Below, in pieces: positions 21,789 to 29,608 of a DNA stretch of 29,608 nt. Origin of the DNA: Trichoplax sp. H2 (taxonomy: Eukaryota; Placozoa; Uniplacotomia; Trichoplacea); contig NOWV01000385.1 of assembly GCA_003344405.1 (NCBI GenBank), positions 1 through 29,608 on the forward strand. Reading direction: 5' to 3'. The notes below the pieces were generated by a model. That model was given only the letters and a program-made list of their open reading frames with translations. It did no database searches and was not told the DNA's origin. A program made the translations under genes and the position numbers. Position 1 is the stretch's first letter. The number at the start of each line of letters is the position of its first letter.

Positions 21789-21860
21789 TTTCCTTGACAA
21801 CACTTTACTAGAAGAAATACCTGGAGAATTATTTGAACTATTCAAACACGCTATAATCAT
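21789..21860 (+). CDS. LRR exon 17 (72 bp)
   Basis: Acceptor CTTCATATAG, donor GTAAGT. Reads FLDNTLLEEIPGELFELF, ending HAIII/M. The front and the IP..LF core are canonical; the last strand-proximal Leu positions are Ala/Ile. Confidence 0.88.
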
Positions 21861-22245
21861 GTAAGTAGCTAGTAAAAACTTATGATAAAGATATCTTTAA
21901 GGCTAAGGATACTAGGAAAAGTTAGCGTATAGTTAATAAAGTATTAGTAAAGGACTTCTACAGAGTATCCATATTGGGATCGATGGATTTGATACGTTTA
22001 GTTATTGAGATAGAATTAAAAGTCTATTCAAATAAATTTCATTTCCATTTCTAGTGAAATGATTACAGTAGTAATAACCTAATATTTATTGATCAGAGTA
22101 AATTGAAGTCAACGGGTAAGGGTATTCTTCTATGGAAAATATTTCTATGCCTATCAGTGTACCAGTAAACAGCTCTACTGTATATTAAGATTATGTTATT
22201 TAATAGTTTTACGAATGTAGCTAAATTAAGCTACAAATCGAACAG
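21861..22245. other. Intron after LRR exon 17
   Basis: Nothing recognised. Confidence 0.45.
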
Positions 22246-22320
22246 TCCATTAATAACTAAGATATCATACTACAGTGCAAGAGATAGTTTGTTCATTTCA
22301 TTCCCTAGCGAAAGGGGTTT
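22246..22320 (+). CDS. Possible divergent LRR exon 18 (75 bp)
   Basis: From the acceptor CGAACAG to the donor GTAAGA is 75 bp, open and phase-compatible: PLITKISYYSARDSLF, ending ERGL. Leu 2, Ile 6, LF and the terminal Leu could be LRR positions, but there is no Asn ladder and the acceptor has little pyrimidine tract. It may be a degenerate cassette or chance. Confidence 0.35.
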
Positions 22321-22470
22321 GTAAGAATTTCATATCATGACCTCAGTAAAGTATCGAAATAACGCTATTTGACTAAATATTTGTCGATTTGACACTTTAT
22401 ATTAATCATCAGGCTTTGCATAATTTAATTATGATGGACAACTTAATCCAATGATATGCTTATTATAAAG

Positions 22471-22542
22471 GAATTGCAATTCCGTCAACTTTTCAAGCGA
22501 CAAAGGAAAATCTTTATCTGTTCTTTCAAATTTGCAAAGATT
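22471..22542 (+). CDS. LRR exon 19 (72 bp)
   Basis: Acceptor ATTATAAAG, donor GTACGT. Reads NCNSVNFSSDKGKSL, ending LSNLQRL. The LSNLQRL end and module length support it; the front half is atypical (Cys at the Leu position). NFS is a potential glycosylation site. Confidence 0.74.
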
Positions 22543-22964
22543 GTACGTATTTCGTTTCTGTTATTCTAATTGTAAATATTTTCTCCTTTTGGTTGTTAGC
22601 GTACTATAGCCTTTAAATGATAATCAGTATAACGGTATAAAAAAATTACAAATTCTGTAATCAATTAAAATTTATAATTATAATTCTTCGAGCGAGTTTC
22701 TTTACATACTGATATTTTTAATTCTTACATTTTGTATCTTCTCAGTAATAATAGTCTTTAAGTGGTAAAGTCATAGATGTTATACTCGTAAGCTTTCCAT
22801 TTGAATAAATTATAGTTCGATTACGTTGAGTTAAAGTTTGTTTTAAAATCTTTCTTAATTTTAACATTGGGGAATCAGAGATATTACTGGAAGTCAAATT
22901 CACCCTAACTACACATTTAGCCATCATCAATTATTGACGCATCTGTGAGTAAAATGATGTTACT
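22543..22964. other. Start of the repeat-filled intron between LRR exons 19 and 20
   Basis: A - strand frame of 62 codons (22742-22930) has no domain or splice support. No + strand exon seen. Confidence 0.45.
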
Positions 22965-23160
22965 TATGTACTACTAATACCTGTAAAGTAATTAAGTATT
23001 GGTTAGTAGATTACTAGCGATGTTTAGCGTAAGTACTGAATGTAGCTTACTAAATTTATCATAAGATATATTTTCTAGCTCATAGTTATGGACCGTAAAT
23101 GAAGTTGCTAGAGTACAGATGCCATATACTGTAAATTATTAAGTTACCGTTGGTGCTAAA
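22965..23160 (-). repeat. Family-A repeat, partial copy on the - strand
   Basis: Read in reverse it follows the last third of the family. The landmarks ATGTTTAG, ATTTATCATAAGATATATTT, CATAGTTATGGA and GAGTACAGATG line up with the complement of 6250-6390. Confidence 0.6.
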
Positions 23161-23354
23161 GATAAAAAGAATTGAAATATATCTATATTAGACTGTAGAT
23201 ACTTCATTATAACATGAATAATTAGAAAACAATATCTGTATAAACGCGGTAGCTGCCAATAAAACAAATTTTAAATGTTCACCTAGGGATATGTTGCTAA
23301 CACTTAAGAAATAACATGGAATATTGCTATATTGATCGTAGCTGTAGATGATAC

Positions 23355-23929
23355 GAAGATGTCACTAACCAACTTCGTGACAAAGATACCGTAAAACAAA
23401 TCTCTAAATTACTATAGTCTCCGGGATTTAGTATCCCTTAACTACCTCACAAGAATTTAGACGCCTTTGCTTCTACGTTAAAACAACTATAAAACTCTTC
23501 TTTTATTCAACATCTGCCAAGCTTAAATACCCTTCGGCAGCAGCTATCATGTATGACTCATAACAGTTAACTAAATTTAGCTCATATTGGATAGCTAAAT
23601 TAATACAGACATTATTCATAATTTTGGACTTTTACTGAACGATTTTAGATAATTAGACTACAGTATGTCCACACTCAGAATTATTTTTATTATCATCTAT
23701 AATTGATTATTTTCAAGATATTCATCACAAGCGTTACAAGACATAACACTATCATCAATTAATATTAGTTACCTTATGAGAACTCTTACTACAATACAGC
23801 ATAGTTTACTGTAACAAAATAATAACTACTGTAGTTCTTACTGTAAGTCATTAGTTATCTCCATATATAAATGTTAAACACTAAATTTAGTCATTTACTC
23901 TTTACGGTGGTTCGTACTGTGACAGAAGA
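23355..23929. mobile_element. Probable solo LTR (family B, copy 2) with 5-bp target duplication
   Basis: TGTCAC at 23360 to GTGACA at 23924 (565 bp), flanked by identical GAAGA at 23355-23359 and 23925-23929. It shares with copy 1 a nearly identical left 120 bp (from AACTTCGTGACAA onward) and the right end ACGGTGGTTCGTACTGTGACA. It is longer than copy 1 by a central stretch (roughly 23560-23640 and 23690-23790). It lies inside the LRR gene intron and carries no coding sequence. Confidence 0.75.
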
Positions 23930-24010
23930 GTATATAAGCAGACGATTTAAATGATTTACAGGCAGATAATAGTAGTTATAAATAAATTTAAAGTATCTTC
24001 ATTTTTCTAG

Positions 24011-24088
24011 AACAATAAACAACTTAATGACTCGAAATTTGATAATCAGAAGGGAATTATTCCAAGGCTTGCTTAAATTAAAATATTT
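24011..24088 (+). CDS. LRR exon 20 (78 bp)
   Basis: Acceptor CATTTTTCTAG, donor GTAAGT. Reads TINNLMTRNLIIRRELF, ending LLKLKYL. Two residues longer than the module, and the strand half is shifted. Confidence 0.83.
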
Positions 24089-24170
24089 GTAAGTACTAGA
24101 ATTAAGCCCTGACTAAAGTTGAATTTTAAGTAATATAGATAGATATCACTGATATAATCTATAATATTAG

Positions 24171-24242
24171 ATCCATAAGTTTTAACCATATTCAAGCGCT
24201 TAAGAATAATAGCTTTCCTTTTCTTCCCTCTCTTCACGATTT
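24171..24242 (+). CDS. LRR exon 21 (72 bp)
   Basis: Only 82 bp after exon 20. Acceptor TAATATTAG, donor GTATGT. Reads SISFNHIQALKNNSF, ending LPSLHDL. NNS is a potential glycosylation site. Confidence 0.88.
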
Positions 24243-24347
24243 GTATGTACAGTGCTTTTATTTTCTGATATTGATAAACATCAATTGGCTAGTGAATATT
24301 TTAAAACTATATTCGATACTAAAATTATACGCGTAATTGCTTTATAG

Positions 24348-24419
24348 GCAATTGAAGGTCAACAATATTTCTACAATCGAAGCATACAGCTTTACTAGAT
24401 TACCAAATCTAAGAAAATT
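24348..24419 (+). CDS. LRR exon 22 (72 bp)
   Basis: Acceptor TGCTTTATAG, donor GTAAGC. Reads QLKVNNISTIEAYSF, ending LPNLRKL. Canonical. NIS is a potential glycosylation site. Confidence 0.92.
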
Positions 24420-25230
24420 GTAAGCCTTGTTAAATTTATGTGCCATTATTTTATCAATACAAGAGATTCCAAATTTTCAAAACGGTCTAAAGCAAATTAA
24501 ATCTTCAAATAACAGTTCAATTAATTGCTCTGCATTTTAAGCCAAGTTATTTTTCTTGATATCGACACTAGTTATCCTACTTTTACTGATGTACGCACAT
24601 TTTATGAACTGATGATAATTTATAGATAGGTAATCATTATGTTATTGGATCACCGTTAAGTAAAATTAAATGCATTGATTGTTATAGACAGCTTATCGTT
24701 GGGGTAAAAGATCAGTTCACGTAATGTACTCTTTATAGGTAGAAATTATATGTAATTCTGCTTGCGTTACAAATAGCTATGATCTTTTCATCGTACTATA
24801 TTTAAGCTATACAGTTGATGTATAATTGTAGAGATAAATTACTCTCTATTTTGGTGATAGTGTCTAGAAATATACTTCAAAGGTTTTGATATTAACGTTA
24901 ATCATTTTATTTACAGCTGGTGTTTCAGGTATATATATAGTCTTTAAATTTAATGCACATAGTAATAAAGCGAGTTCGGTAATATTTTATTTGCGCAGAA
25001 GAAGTTAGATCGCACGTCTTTTTTCTACCATGGAACTTGAATTAGAAGTCTATAGTTGTTTACGGAGTAATAGTCTTGACAAATAGCTCAAAATTGCGGA
25101 AGATCTAAAAATACCTCTAAGTCCTTATCTGTCGCAAGATTATATGACAGTTGGATACAGTAATAATAAATTTAATTTAATTCATAACCGTCCATTATCG
25201 TTCTATATCTTATATTTACTTACTGCCTAG
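24420..25230. other. 0.8-kb intron between LRR exons 22 and 23
   Basis: No exon supported. An intronic CAGCTGG...CAGGTATATATATAG stretch near 24917-24951 offers splice-like sites but no coding module. Confidence 0.45.
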
Positions 25231-25302
25231 ATCATTAACTAGAAATAACTTGAAAATCATTATTAAGAACACTTTGAATTCACTTTTGAATTTAAAAGAA
25301 CT
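25231..25302 (+). CDS. LRR exon 23 (72 bp)
   Basis: Acceptor TACTGCCTAG, donor GTATGT. Reads SLTRNNLKIIIKNTL, ending LLNLKEL. Canonical, with Leu for Phe. Confidence 0.9.
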
Positions 25303-25409
25303 GTATGTACGAAAATATCCTGATAGAGGATTATTTAAATAATCCGAGTCATGTTATTTAGTACATTTAAACCTATAGTAAAAGTCTATAATTTTATTTC
25401 TTGAAATAG

Positions 25410-25481
25410 ACATTTAGAGTCAAACCAAATTAGTTCCATAGAAGAAAACGCTTTTATTGGCATGAAAAATCTAAATTTGCT
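25410..25481 (+). CDS. LRR exon 24 (72 bp)
   Basis: Acceptor TTGAAATAG, donor GTAAGA. Reads HLESNQISSIEENAFIGM, ending NLNLL. It is very close to the next exon, which suggests tandem exon duplication. Confidence 0.92.
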
Positions 25482-25587
25482 GTAAGAAAATATCTCATAA
25501 CCTTTAATGACGCTATTGTCTAACTTAATATAACGGTGTAGTAGAAACAGATATGTCGAATACAGATTCTTAAGTTGCATCTTACAG

Positions 25588-25659
25588 ATTTTTAGAATCA
25601 AATCAAATAACAAATCTCAAAGAGAACACTTTTATGGGTTTACCAAACGTACAAGAGCT
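25588..25659 (+). CDS. LRR exon 25 (72 bp)
   Basis: The acceptor ATCTTACAG is chosen over TTTTTAG at 25594 because only the former keeps the 72-bp module. Reads FLESNQITNLKENTFMGL, ending PNVQEL. Donor GTAAGA, the same as its neighbour. Confidence 0.92.
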
Positions 25660-25721
25660 GTAAGATAACAAATAAAATTATGGTCGATTTACAATCGAAT
25701 GAGCTCTTATCTTTAAACTAG

Positions 25722-25793
25722 ACATCTACGTGAAAACAAAGTCCAGCAATTCAGCATGAATCACTTCAATAAAATACCATCCTTGGTTTATTT
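25722..25793 (+). CDS. LRR exon 26 (72 bp)
   Basis: It follows a 62-bp intron, the shortest in the window. Acceptor TTTAAACTAG, donor GTAAGT. Reads HLRENKVQQFSMNHF, ending IPSLVYL. Confidence 0.91.
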
Positions 25794-26408
25794 GTAAGTA
25801 GAAACTTTTATAAGCACTCTCTTACTAATCATAAATTAAAAACATCTAGATTATAAGAGTACAAGATTATAGTACACAGTAAATGCTGTATAATGTGGTA
25901 TATCTAAATGTTAGAAATAGAGAAGAAAAATCTTACTCTCTTTTAGCCTTAGTTAGATATAAACCCAGGCTATTATATTGCAATGACGTTACATTGATGG
26001 ATTTTAGAAACGAATATTTGTATATATGTTCAGTTATCATAGTAGCTTATAGCTGGAAATTGTAAATAACGTAAAAAATAGGGGCCTGAAGGTCTAGGAA
26101 ACTGAAATAATGTAATGTAGAGGCTAGTCTTTAACAGACCAAATAACAATCCCAACAAGCGCATAGTTAAATCTAATAGAGTAATGTACAAGGTAAAGAA
26201 TAAATTAATAGAGACAAGCAAAGTATGAATGAATTGCATCTTTACTAAAAGCAATCACGACGGTTAATTTATGTATACTTACATTTTATATATTAGTAAT
26301 TGTACATAAAAAAATTAAAGCAGCTTAGAGTGTCTAACTACGAATAAAATACTGTATGTATAACGCAATTTCTTAGGACAGATAATCATCTACTATTTTA
26401 TATTACAG
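25794..26408. other. Intron after LRR exon 26
   Basis: Two open frames lie here (25883-26065 on +, 26030-26254 on -). Neither fits the module length, phase or LRR pattern. The 26070-26170 part is locally richer in G and C. Confidence 0.45.
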
Positions 26409-26458
26409 GAACTATAATAGTAAGCTGTAAAATACGCAGATAAAACAACTGAAGCTTT
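26409..26458 (+). pseudogene. Probable decayed LRR exon (50 bp)
   Basis: Acceptor ATTACAG and donor GTAAGC are intact, but the interval is only 50 bp, not a multiple of three, and has a TAA after six codons (NYNSKL). The right end, CAACTGAAGCTTT before GTAAGC, resembles the L..L.L ending of the other cassettes in another frame. I read it as a 22-bp-deleted LRR exon; chance is the alternative. Confidence 0.4.
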
Positions 26459-26479
26459 GTAAGCAATATGGAGATTTCT

Positions 26480-26965
26480 GATACTATTTGATAGTAGTAA
26501 AGTAGCATAGCTGCGTATTGTACTTAAGATCATTAGTTATTTCAAACAAAGTGTATCACAAACTACTAATCTCAGTATATGAAGTTACTATGCTAGAGTA
26601 TCGATAAACATATACAGTTTGGTGTTGAGTTGCTGTTAATACCAGCAATAAAGATAGATGAAATACTTATATATTCGATCCTAACAGTCCGACATGCTGA
26701 AGTTAGTAATATGTTACCGTACTAGTTATAATTAATATACTTTTAAAATAATGATAGAATATTCCTAGGCTGATTGCAGTTGCAGATACTGCGAAAAGTA
26801 TTAGAGTAGTGTACAGTAAGTAAATGAGATTTTACTAATTATCTGCCAGAATACATCTGAGAGTGACTGTATCTACGAGTACGAGTATGTACAAGACTTA
26901 CGTAATCTAACAAATCTTTATTTCCTACTAGACTTCTGAAAATTTTTGATCTGTATTATTACAGT
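26480..26965 (-). repeat. Family-A repeat, diverged near full-length copy on the - strand
   Basis: Read in reverse the landmarks keep the family order. AATCTTTATT and GAAAATTTTTGATCTGTATTATTACAG at the right match the 5' end; TATATATTCGATCCTAACAG and CATATACAGTTTGGTGTTGAG match the middle and 3' part. It occupies most of the intron before LRR exon 27. Confidence 0.52.
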
Positions 26966-27191
26966 AAGAAAATGTCATGACATATGTTTATAAGAATTAT
27001 TAGTGCAGTGGTACAATTATAACCTAGTCCAAGTTTAGAAATGTACTTTCAGATAATATCGTGAGGCAAATAGCCATGGGTAAATATCATGAAAATGCAT
27101 TCCCTTTCTTCCTTCAATTACATCAGCGTAACATCACTTACGTTCTTAGAAATTTTTGCTAATAATTCAAATTATTTTCTCATAAATATAG

Positions 27192-27275
27192 GGATCTTTG
27201 CGACAATGCGTTTAAAGAATTTCAAGATCCAAGAGCTAATTATACAACACCAGCATTTCGAAGTCTTCGATCAAT
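27192..27275 (+). CDS. LRR exon 27 (84 bp)
   Basis: Acceptor CATAAATATAG, donor GTAAGT. Reads DLCDNAFKEFQDPRAN, ending FRSLRSI. The longest module, with four extra residues in the back half. NYT is a potential glycosylation site. Confidence 0.86.
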
Positions 27276-27438
27276 GTAAGTGGGACGATAGTAAAATTAT
27301 AAGACATGGCTTATAAATCCAAGAGGGAATCTAAATATCTTTCATTCACAGCTATTTTTATAATTAGAAGCAATATTAAAATTATTATTTCTATTAAATA
27401 AGTGTAAGAATTATTTTATTGTATTTTTGTTACGTTAG

Positions 27439-27507
27439 AAAAACCAGCGGGAATTTTTACTATATCGGTAACTTGAGATACTTCGCCAATAAATCTTTAG
27501 AACAATT
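27439..27507 (+). CDS. LRR exon 28 (69 bp), divergent
   Basis: Acceptor TTACGTTAG, donor GTAAGT. Reads KTSGNFYYIGNLRYF, ending KSLEQL/F. One residue short. The Asn ladder and the F...L..L end are kept, but the first strand Leu is not. Confidence 0.7.
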
Positions 27508-27710
27508 GTAAGTTTGCAAGACAGTCAGGAATTTATCTGTAATGGTTTCATTAGGCAAAAAACACTGAAATTACAAGTATATTATAATATTGGACCTAAC
27601 GTACAATATTATTATTTAGTGCATTTAATAATAGCCCATCATAATTTTGATCATAATTTCATCAAGGGTGTTTTACTTTATACGGTAACATTTATTTTCT
27701 GCATACGTAG

Positions 27711-27782
27711 CTTTTGCAACAAGTGTGACATTCGGGAACTACAAAAATCCCATTTTATTGGATTACAGAAGCTAAAGTGGAT
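27711..27782 (+). CDS. LRR exon 29 (72 bp)
   Basis: Acceptor CTGCATACGTAG, donor GTAATT. Reads FCNKCDIRELQKSHFIGL, ending QKLKWI. Two Cys in the strand turn (C-x-x-C) are unusual; the rest is canonical. The open frame upstream of the acceptor is intronic read-through. Confidence 0.87.
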
Positions 27783-27929
27783 GTAATTACCAGCAAAACA
27801 CTTATCAATTTAACTGACTAGCAAAGACATTACAGCTATAATTTTCTAAATCTGTTTCATTAATCAATTTTTAAAATTTATCATATATTATAATCTAAAT
27901 TAACGCCTACTGTTGCAATACACGTGTAG

Positions 27930-28000
27930 ACATATAAGAAACAATTTAATTCGATTTTTGCCGGAAAATTTTTTCGGAATATGAAGCAGATACGATACAT
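27930..28000 (+). CDS. LRR exon 30, 71 bp, one base short
   Basis: Acceptor CACGTGTAG, donor GTAAGG. The frame reads HIRNNLIRFLPENFF, then meets TGA at 27981-27983. One frame further the end reads MKQIRYI, exactly the expected last strand positions. So the exon is a canonical LRR lacking one base, most simply within the run of six T at 27969-27974. A sequencing error, a polymorphism or a disabled cassette are all possible. Confidence 0.75.
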
Positions 28001-28233
28001 GTAAGGGCATTTATCTGTAACTAATATTAAAGGAATTTAGGCTTAAAGACTTTACATTATATTATCGCATAGCTGATTCAATGAAAAGATCGTTAGGTAC
28101 ACCAGTAACGCATAACGTTCATCATGGTTTAATCTTATTATAAGTGAAATGGAATAATCTTATGAATAACTATCGCAATATTGGACTTAATCTGGACATT
28201 TATATTTAATTGTACAATTCAATATTATCCTAG

Positions 28234-28305
28234 AGATCTAACCCTTAATGGATTAACAGATTTTGACTTAGCTTCACTGGAGGGCCTGCCAAATCTATTG
28301 AGGGT
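28234..28305 (+). CDS. LRR exon 31 (72 bp)
   Basis: Acceptor TTATCCTAG. Reads DLTLNGLTDFDLASLEGL, ending NLLRV. The module-conserving donor is GTTGGT, which is weak. GTATTA at 28310 is a better-looking site but would add four bases and shift the frame. Confidence 0.78.
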
Positions 28306-28613
28306 GTTGGTATTAAAATCTTATATAAAATTCAGTAGATGTAATATTTGCAGTTACAATCACTTATAAAATCGATAGTGATTTACTATATTTTACGACA
28401 ATAAAGTAGTCTACTATTGTAGTTACCGCAATAATATTAACTACCAGTACCTAATAAAATAGAAGTAATTTGCTTTCTCTTGGAAAGTATCTTTACTCAG
28501 CTAATATTTGGTTTAAATAAATGGATCACTCGCCTTGATGCTGTCTTTAAATAAATAATCAAGCTTTAAATTTGAAACAAATATAAAAAATAGAATAAAT
28601 CATTTTATCATAG
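28306..28613. other. Intron between LRR exons 31 and 32
   Basis: Contains a short motif (GTAGTTACCGCAATAATATTAACT near 28420) resembling the 3' end of family A in reverse. Nothing else. Confidence 0.45.
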
Positions 28614-28688
28614 TCTTTTAGGATATAATTACCTAACTACGTTCAAAAACACTGCGTCTGCAAATTCAGTGATATCAATTGAAAATTT
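28614..28688 (+). CDS. LRR exon 32 (75 bp)
   Basis: Acceptor TTTATCATAG, donor GTAAGT. Reads LLGYNYLTTFKNTAS, ending ISIENL/F. One residue longer than the module. Confidence 0.82.
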
Positions 28689-28817
28689 GTAAGTAAAATG
28701 TTACAACACATTTTTACATAAACCAGAATTTTAATTTGAGTTGGATATAATTAGTATGGTATATATAATTTGAGCTTACATTTTACACCTTTAATTTTTT
28801 TCCTTACAAATCTTTAG

Positions 28818-28889
28818 CTATGCTCCGGATAACTTTCTGACACATTTAAAACCTGGCTTGTTTTTTAATTTTCCTTATTTGAAGCTCCT
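28818..28889 (+). CDS. LRR exon 33 (72 bp)
   Basis: Acceptor CAAATCTTTAG, donor GTAAGT. Reads YAPDNFLTHLKPGLFFNF, ending PYLKLL. Canonical from the Asn onward; the strand Leu is Ala. Confidence 0.88.
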
Positions 28890-29225
28890 GTAAGTAATTT
28901 CCGTTTATATTATATGCTGTGCTAAGATTCTTAGACTATAAATAATATATTAATTGTACGAATAATAATGACTTAAGACATTTTATAACAACATGTGACT
29001 TGAAAACTTTAAAATTCTAATCCTAATTATTTTCATAATTTACTTATTAGTTATAATAGCTTATAGATTTGAGAAATTAAAATTAGTAGCTAGCTTAGAT
29101 ATTATTCAGAAATAAAATTAAATAATGAACTGCTTACCTTCTTATGCGACATTGCAGCTATATATTTTGCTATTCGATCAATATTTTAAACTAATCCATG
29201 TCAATCCTAAAACATTTTAAACTAG
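28890..29225. other. Intron between LRR exons 33 and 34
   Basis: Nothing recognised beyond the splice signals. Confidence 0.5.
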
Positions 29226-29294
29226 CTACCTGCCTAATAATCGATTACATGCTCTGCCCTATCACTTATGTAACGGTACACAGTTGAAAACGTT
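29226..29294 (+). CDS. LRR exon 34 (69 bp)
   Basis: Acceptor TTTTAAACTAG, donor GTAAGT. Reads YLPNNRLHALPYHLCNG, ending TQLKTL. One residue short but canonical, with LP and a potential NGT glycosylation site. Confidence 0.9.
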
Positions 29295-29403
29295 GTAAGT
29301 TAAAAATATACATGAAAATATAAACTTTTAGAAAATAAATTAGCTAGTAATTCTATTTATGCATACTTAAACTTCACGTTACATTCAATTACAACAATTG
29401 TAG

Positions 29404-29475
29404 AGACGCTAGCGGAAATTTGATTAACAAAATCAATCGGCAGCAATTTTCAGCATGCAAATACTTGAGAACAAT
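29404..29475 (+). CDS. LRR exon 35 (72 bp) with a GC donor
   Basis: Acceptor CAACAATTGTAG. Reads DASGNLINKINRQQF, ending KYLRT plus a split AT codon. The module ends exactly at GCAAGT instead of GTAAGT, the form of the rare GC-AG introns, which otherwise match the donor consensus as here. The Asn ladder is present. The next exon is outside the window. Confidence 0.8.
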
Positions 29476-29608
29476 GCAAGTATTTTTGTAGAAACGGCTA
29501 TTTTATCATTAACCTTAATGCTATAAATAAAGTTAATGACCTGAAGCTCAGGCAGCTAATAATATACTCCCTCAATTTATAGTACTGTATTATAAATACT
29601 TTTGATAT
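29476..29608. other. Intron at the right edge
   Basis: No exon before the window ends, so the gene continues to the right. Confidence 0.6.

Larger units (their letters stand above)
7740..29475 (+). other. Gene span: LDLa plus giant leucine-rich-repeat protein, type-C LGR-like ectodomain (incomplete)
   Basis: One + strand exon series: an LDLa module (phase 1-1), then up to 35 LRR exons with phase-2 borders, usually one 24-residue repeat each. The repeat template as cut by introns is xLxxNxIxxLxxxxFxxLxxLxxL, with the intron after the second base of the last codon. The junction codon, rebuilt from TT, CT, AT or GT plus the next exon's first base, is hydrophobic at every step, mostly Leu. This exon plan is known for glycoprotein-hormone and relaxin-type LGR genes; an LDLa in front favours the relaxin-receptor-like group. 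No N-terminal signal exon, LRR C-cap, 7TM exon or stop is visible, so the gene is open at the right edge and its membrane part is inferred only. More than one gene in the span cannot be excluded, but no terminal exon interrupts the series. Confidence 0.75.

Noticed and set aside
25883-26065. 60-codon + strand frame considered as another LRR exon
   Set aside because: No acceptor gives the module length before either donor-like site, and the Leu/Asn spacing is absent.
26030-26254. - strand open frame rich in Leu and Phe, like a membrane protein
   Set aside because: Hydrophobic runs are expected from AT-rich read-through. There are no splice context, loop pattern or family features, and it overlaps intron of the + strand gene.
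1-29608. Search for tRNA, rRNA, CRISPR arrays, bacterial promoters or operons
   Set aside because: No cloverleaf with a T-loop motif, no rRNA blocks, no regularly spaced repeats with unique spacers, and the exon-intron structure excludes a bacterial origin.

Overview
The window is AT-rich (roughly two-thirds A+T) eukaryotic DNA. Short coding exons lie between GT...AG introns, intergenic and intronic space carries dispersed repeats, and I see no ribosome-binding sites, operons or long open frames. The encoded domains (an LDL-receptor class A module followed by leucine-rich repeats, LRRs, cut by phase-2 introns) point to an animal. The compact intron-rich AT-rich style would suit an early-branching or small-genome metazoan such as a placozoan or cnidarian, but the sequence alone does not fix the taxon.

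Layout. Positions 468-1021 hold the last two exons of an unrecognised, probably helical protein on the + strand. From 1022 to 7739 I find no convincing gene: this part holds a 441-bp TG...CA element flanked by a perfect 5-bp duplication (probably a solo LTR) and several copies of a second dispersed repeat. An LDLa exon lies at 7740-7844. From 11952 to 29475 there is a long series of LRR exons, all on the + strand: 35 candidates, of which about 31-33 are well supported. The module is 72 bp (24 residues), with variants of 69, 75, 78, 81 and 84 bp. Every intron between them is phase 2, and each cut codon nearly always restores Leu, otherwise another hydrophobic residue. The series is still running at the right edge of the window. 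No LRR C-cap, transmembrane domain or stop exon is visible.

The phase-2, one-repeat-per-exon structure with an upstream LDLa is the known gene plan of leucine-rich-repeat G-protein-coupled receptors, particularly the relaxin-receptor-like (type C) group. That class normally has about ten LRRs, and LGR4-6 have about 17. Over thirty continuous repeats without a 7TM exon would be exceptional. The 7TM part, if any, must lie beyond the window, so the receptor assignment is inference. Almost all cassettes are symmetric and can be skipped without changing frame, so the gene is suited to splice-generated diversity. This is untested. One cassette is 71 bp and breaks the frame, two look decayed, two adjacent ones look like recent duplicates, and the last uses a GC donor.

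Introns range from 62 bp to over 2 kb. Several of the large ones are swollen by the two repeat families. I found no tRNA, rRNA, CRISPR array or transposase/reverse-transcriptase coding sequence.
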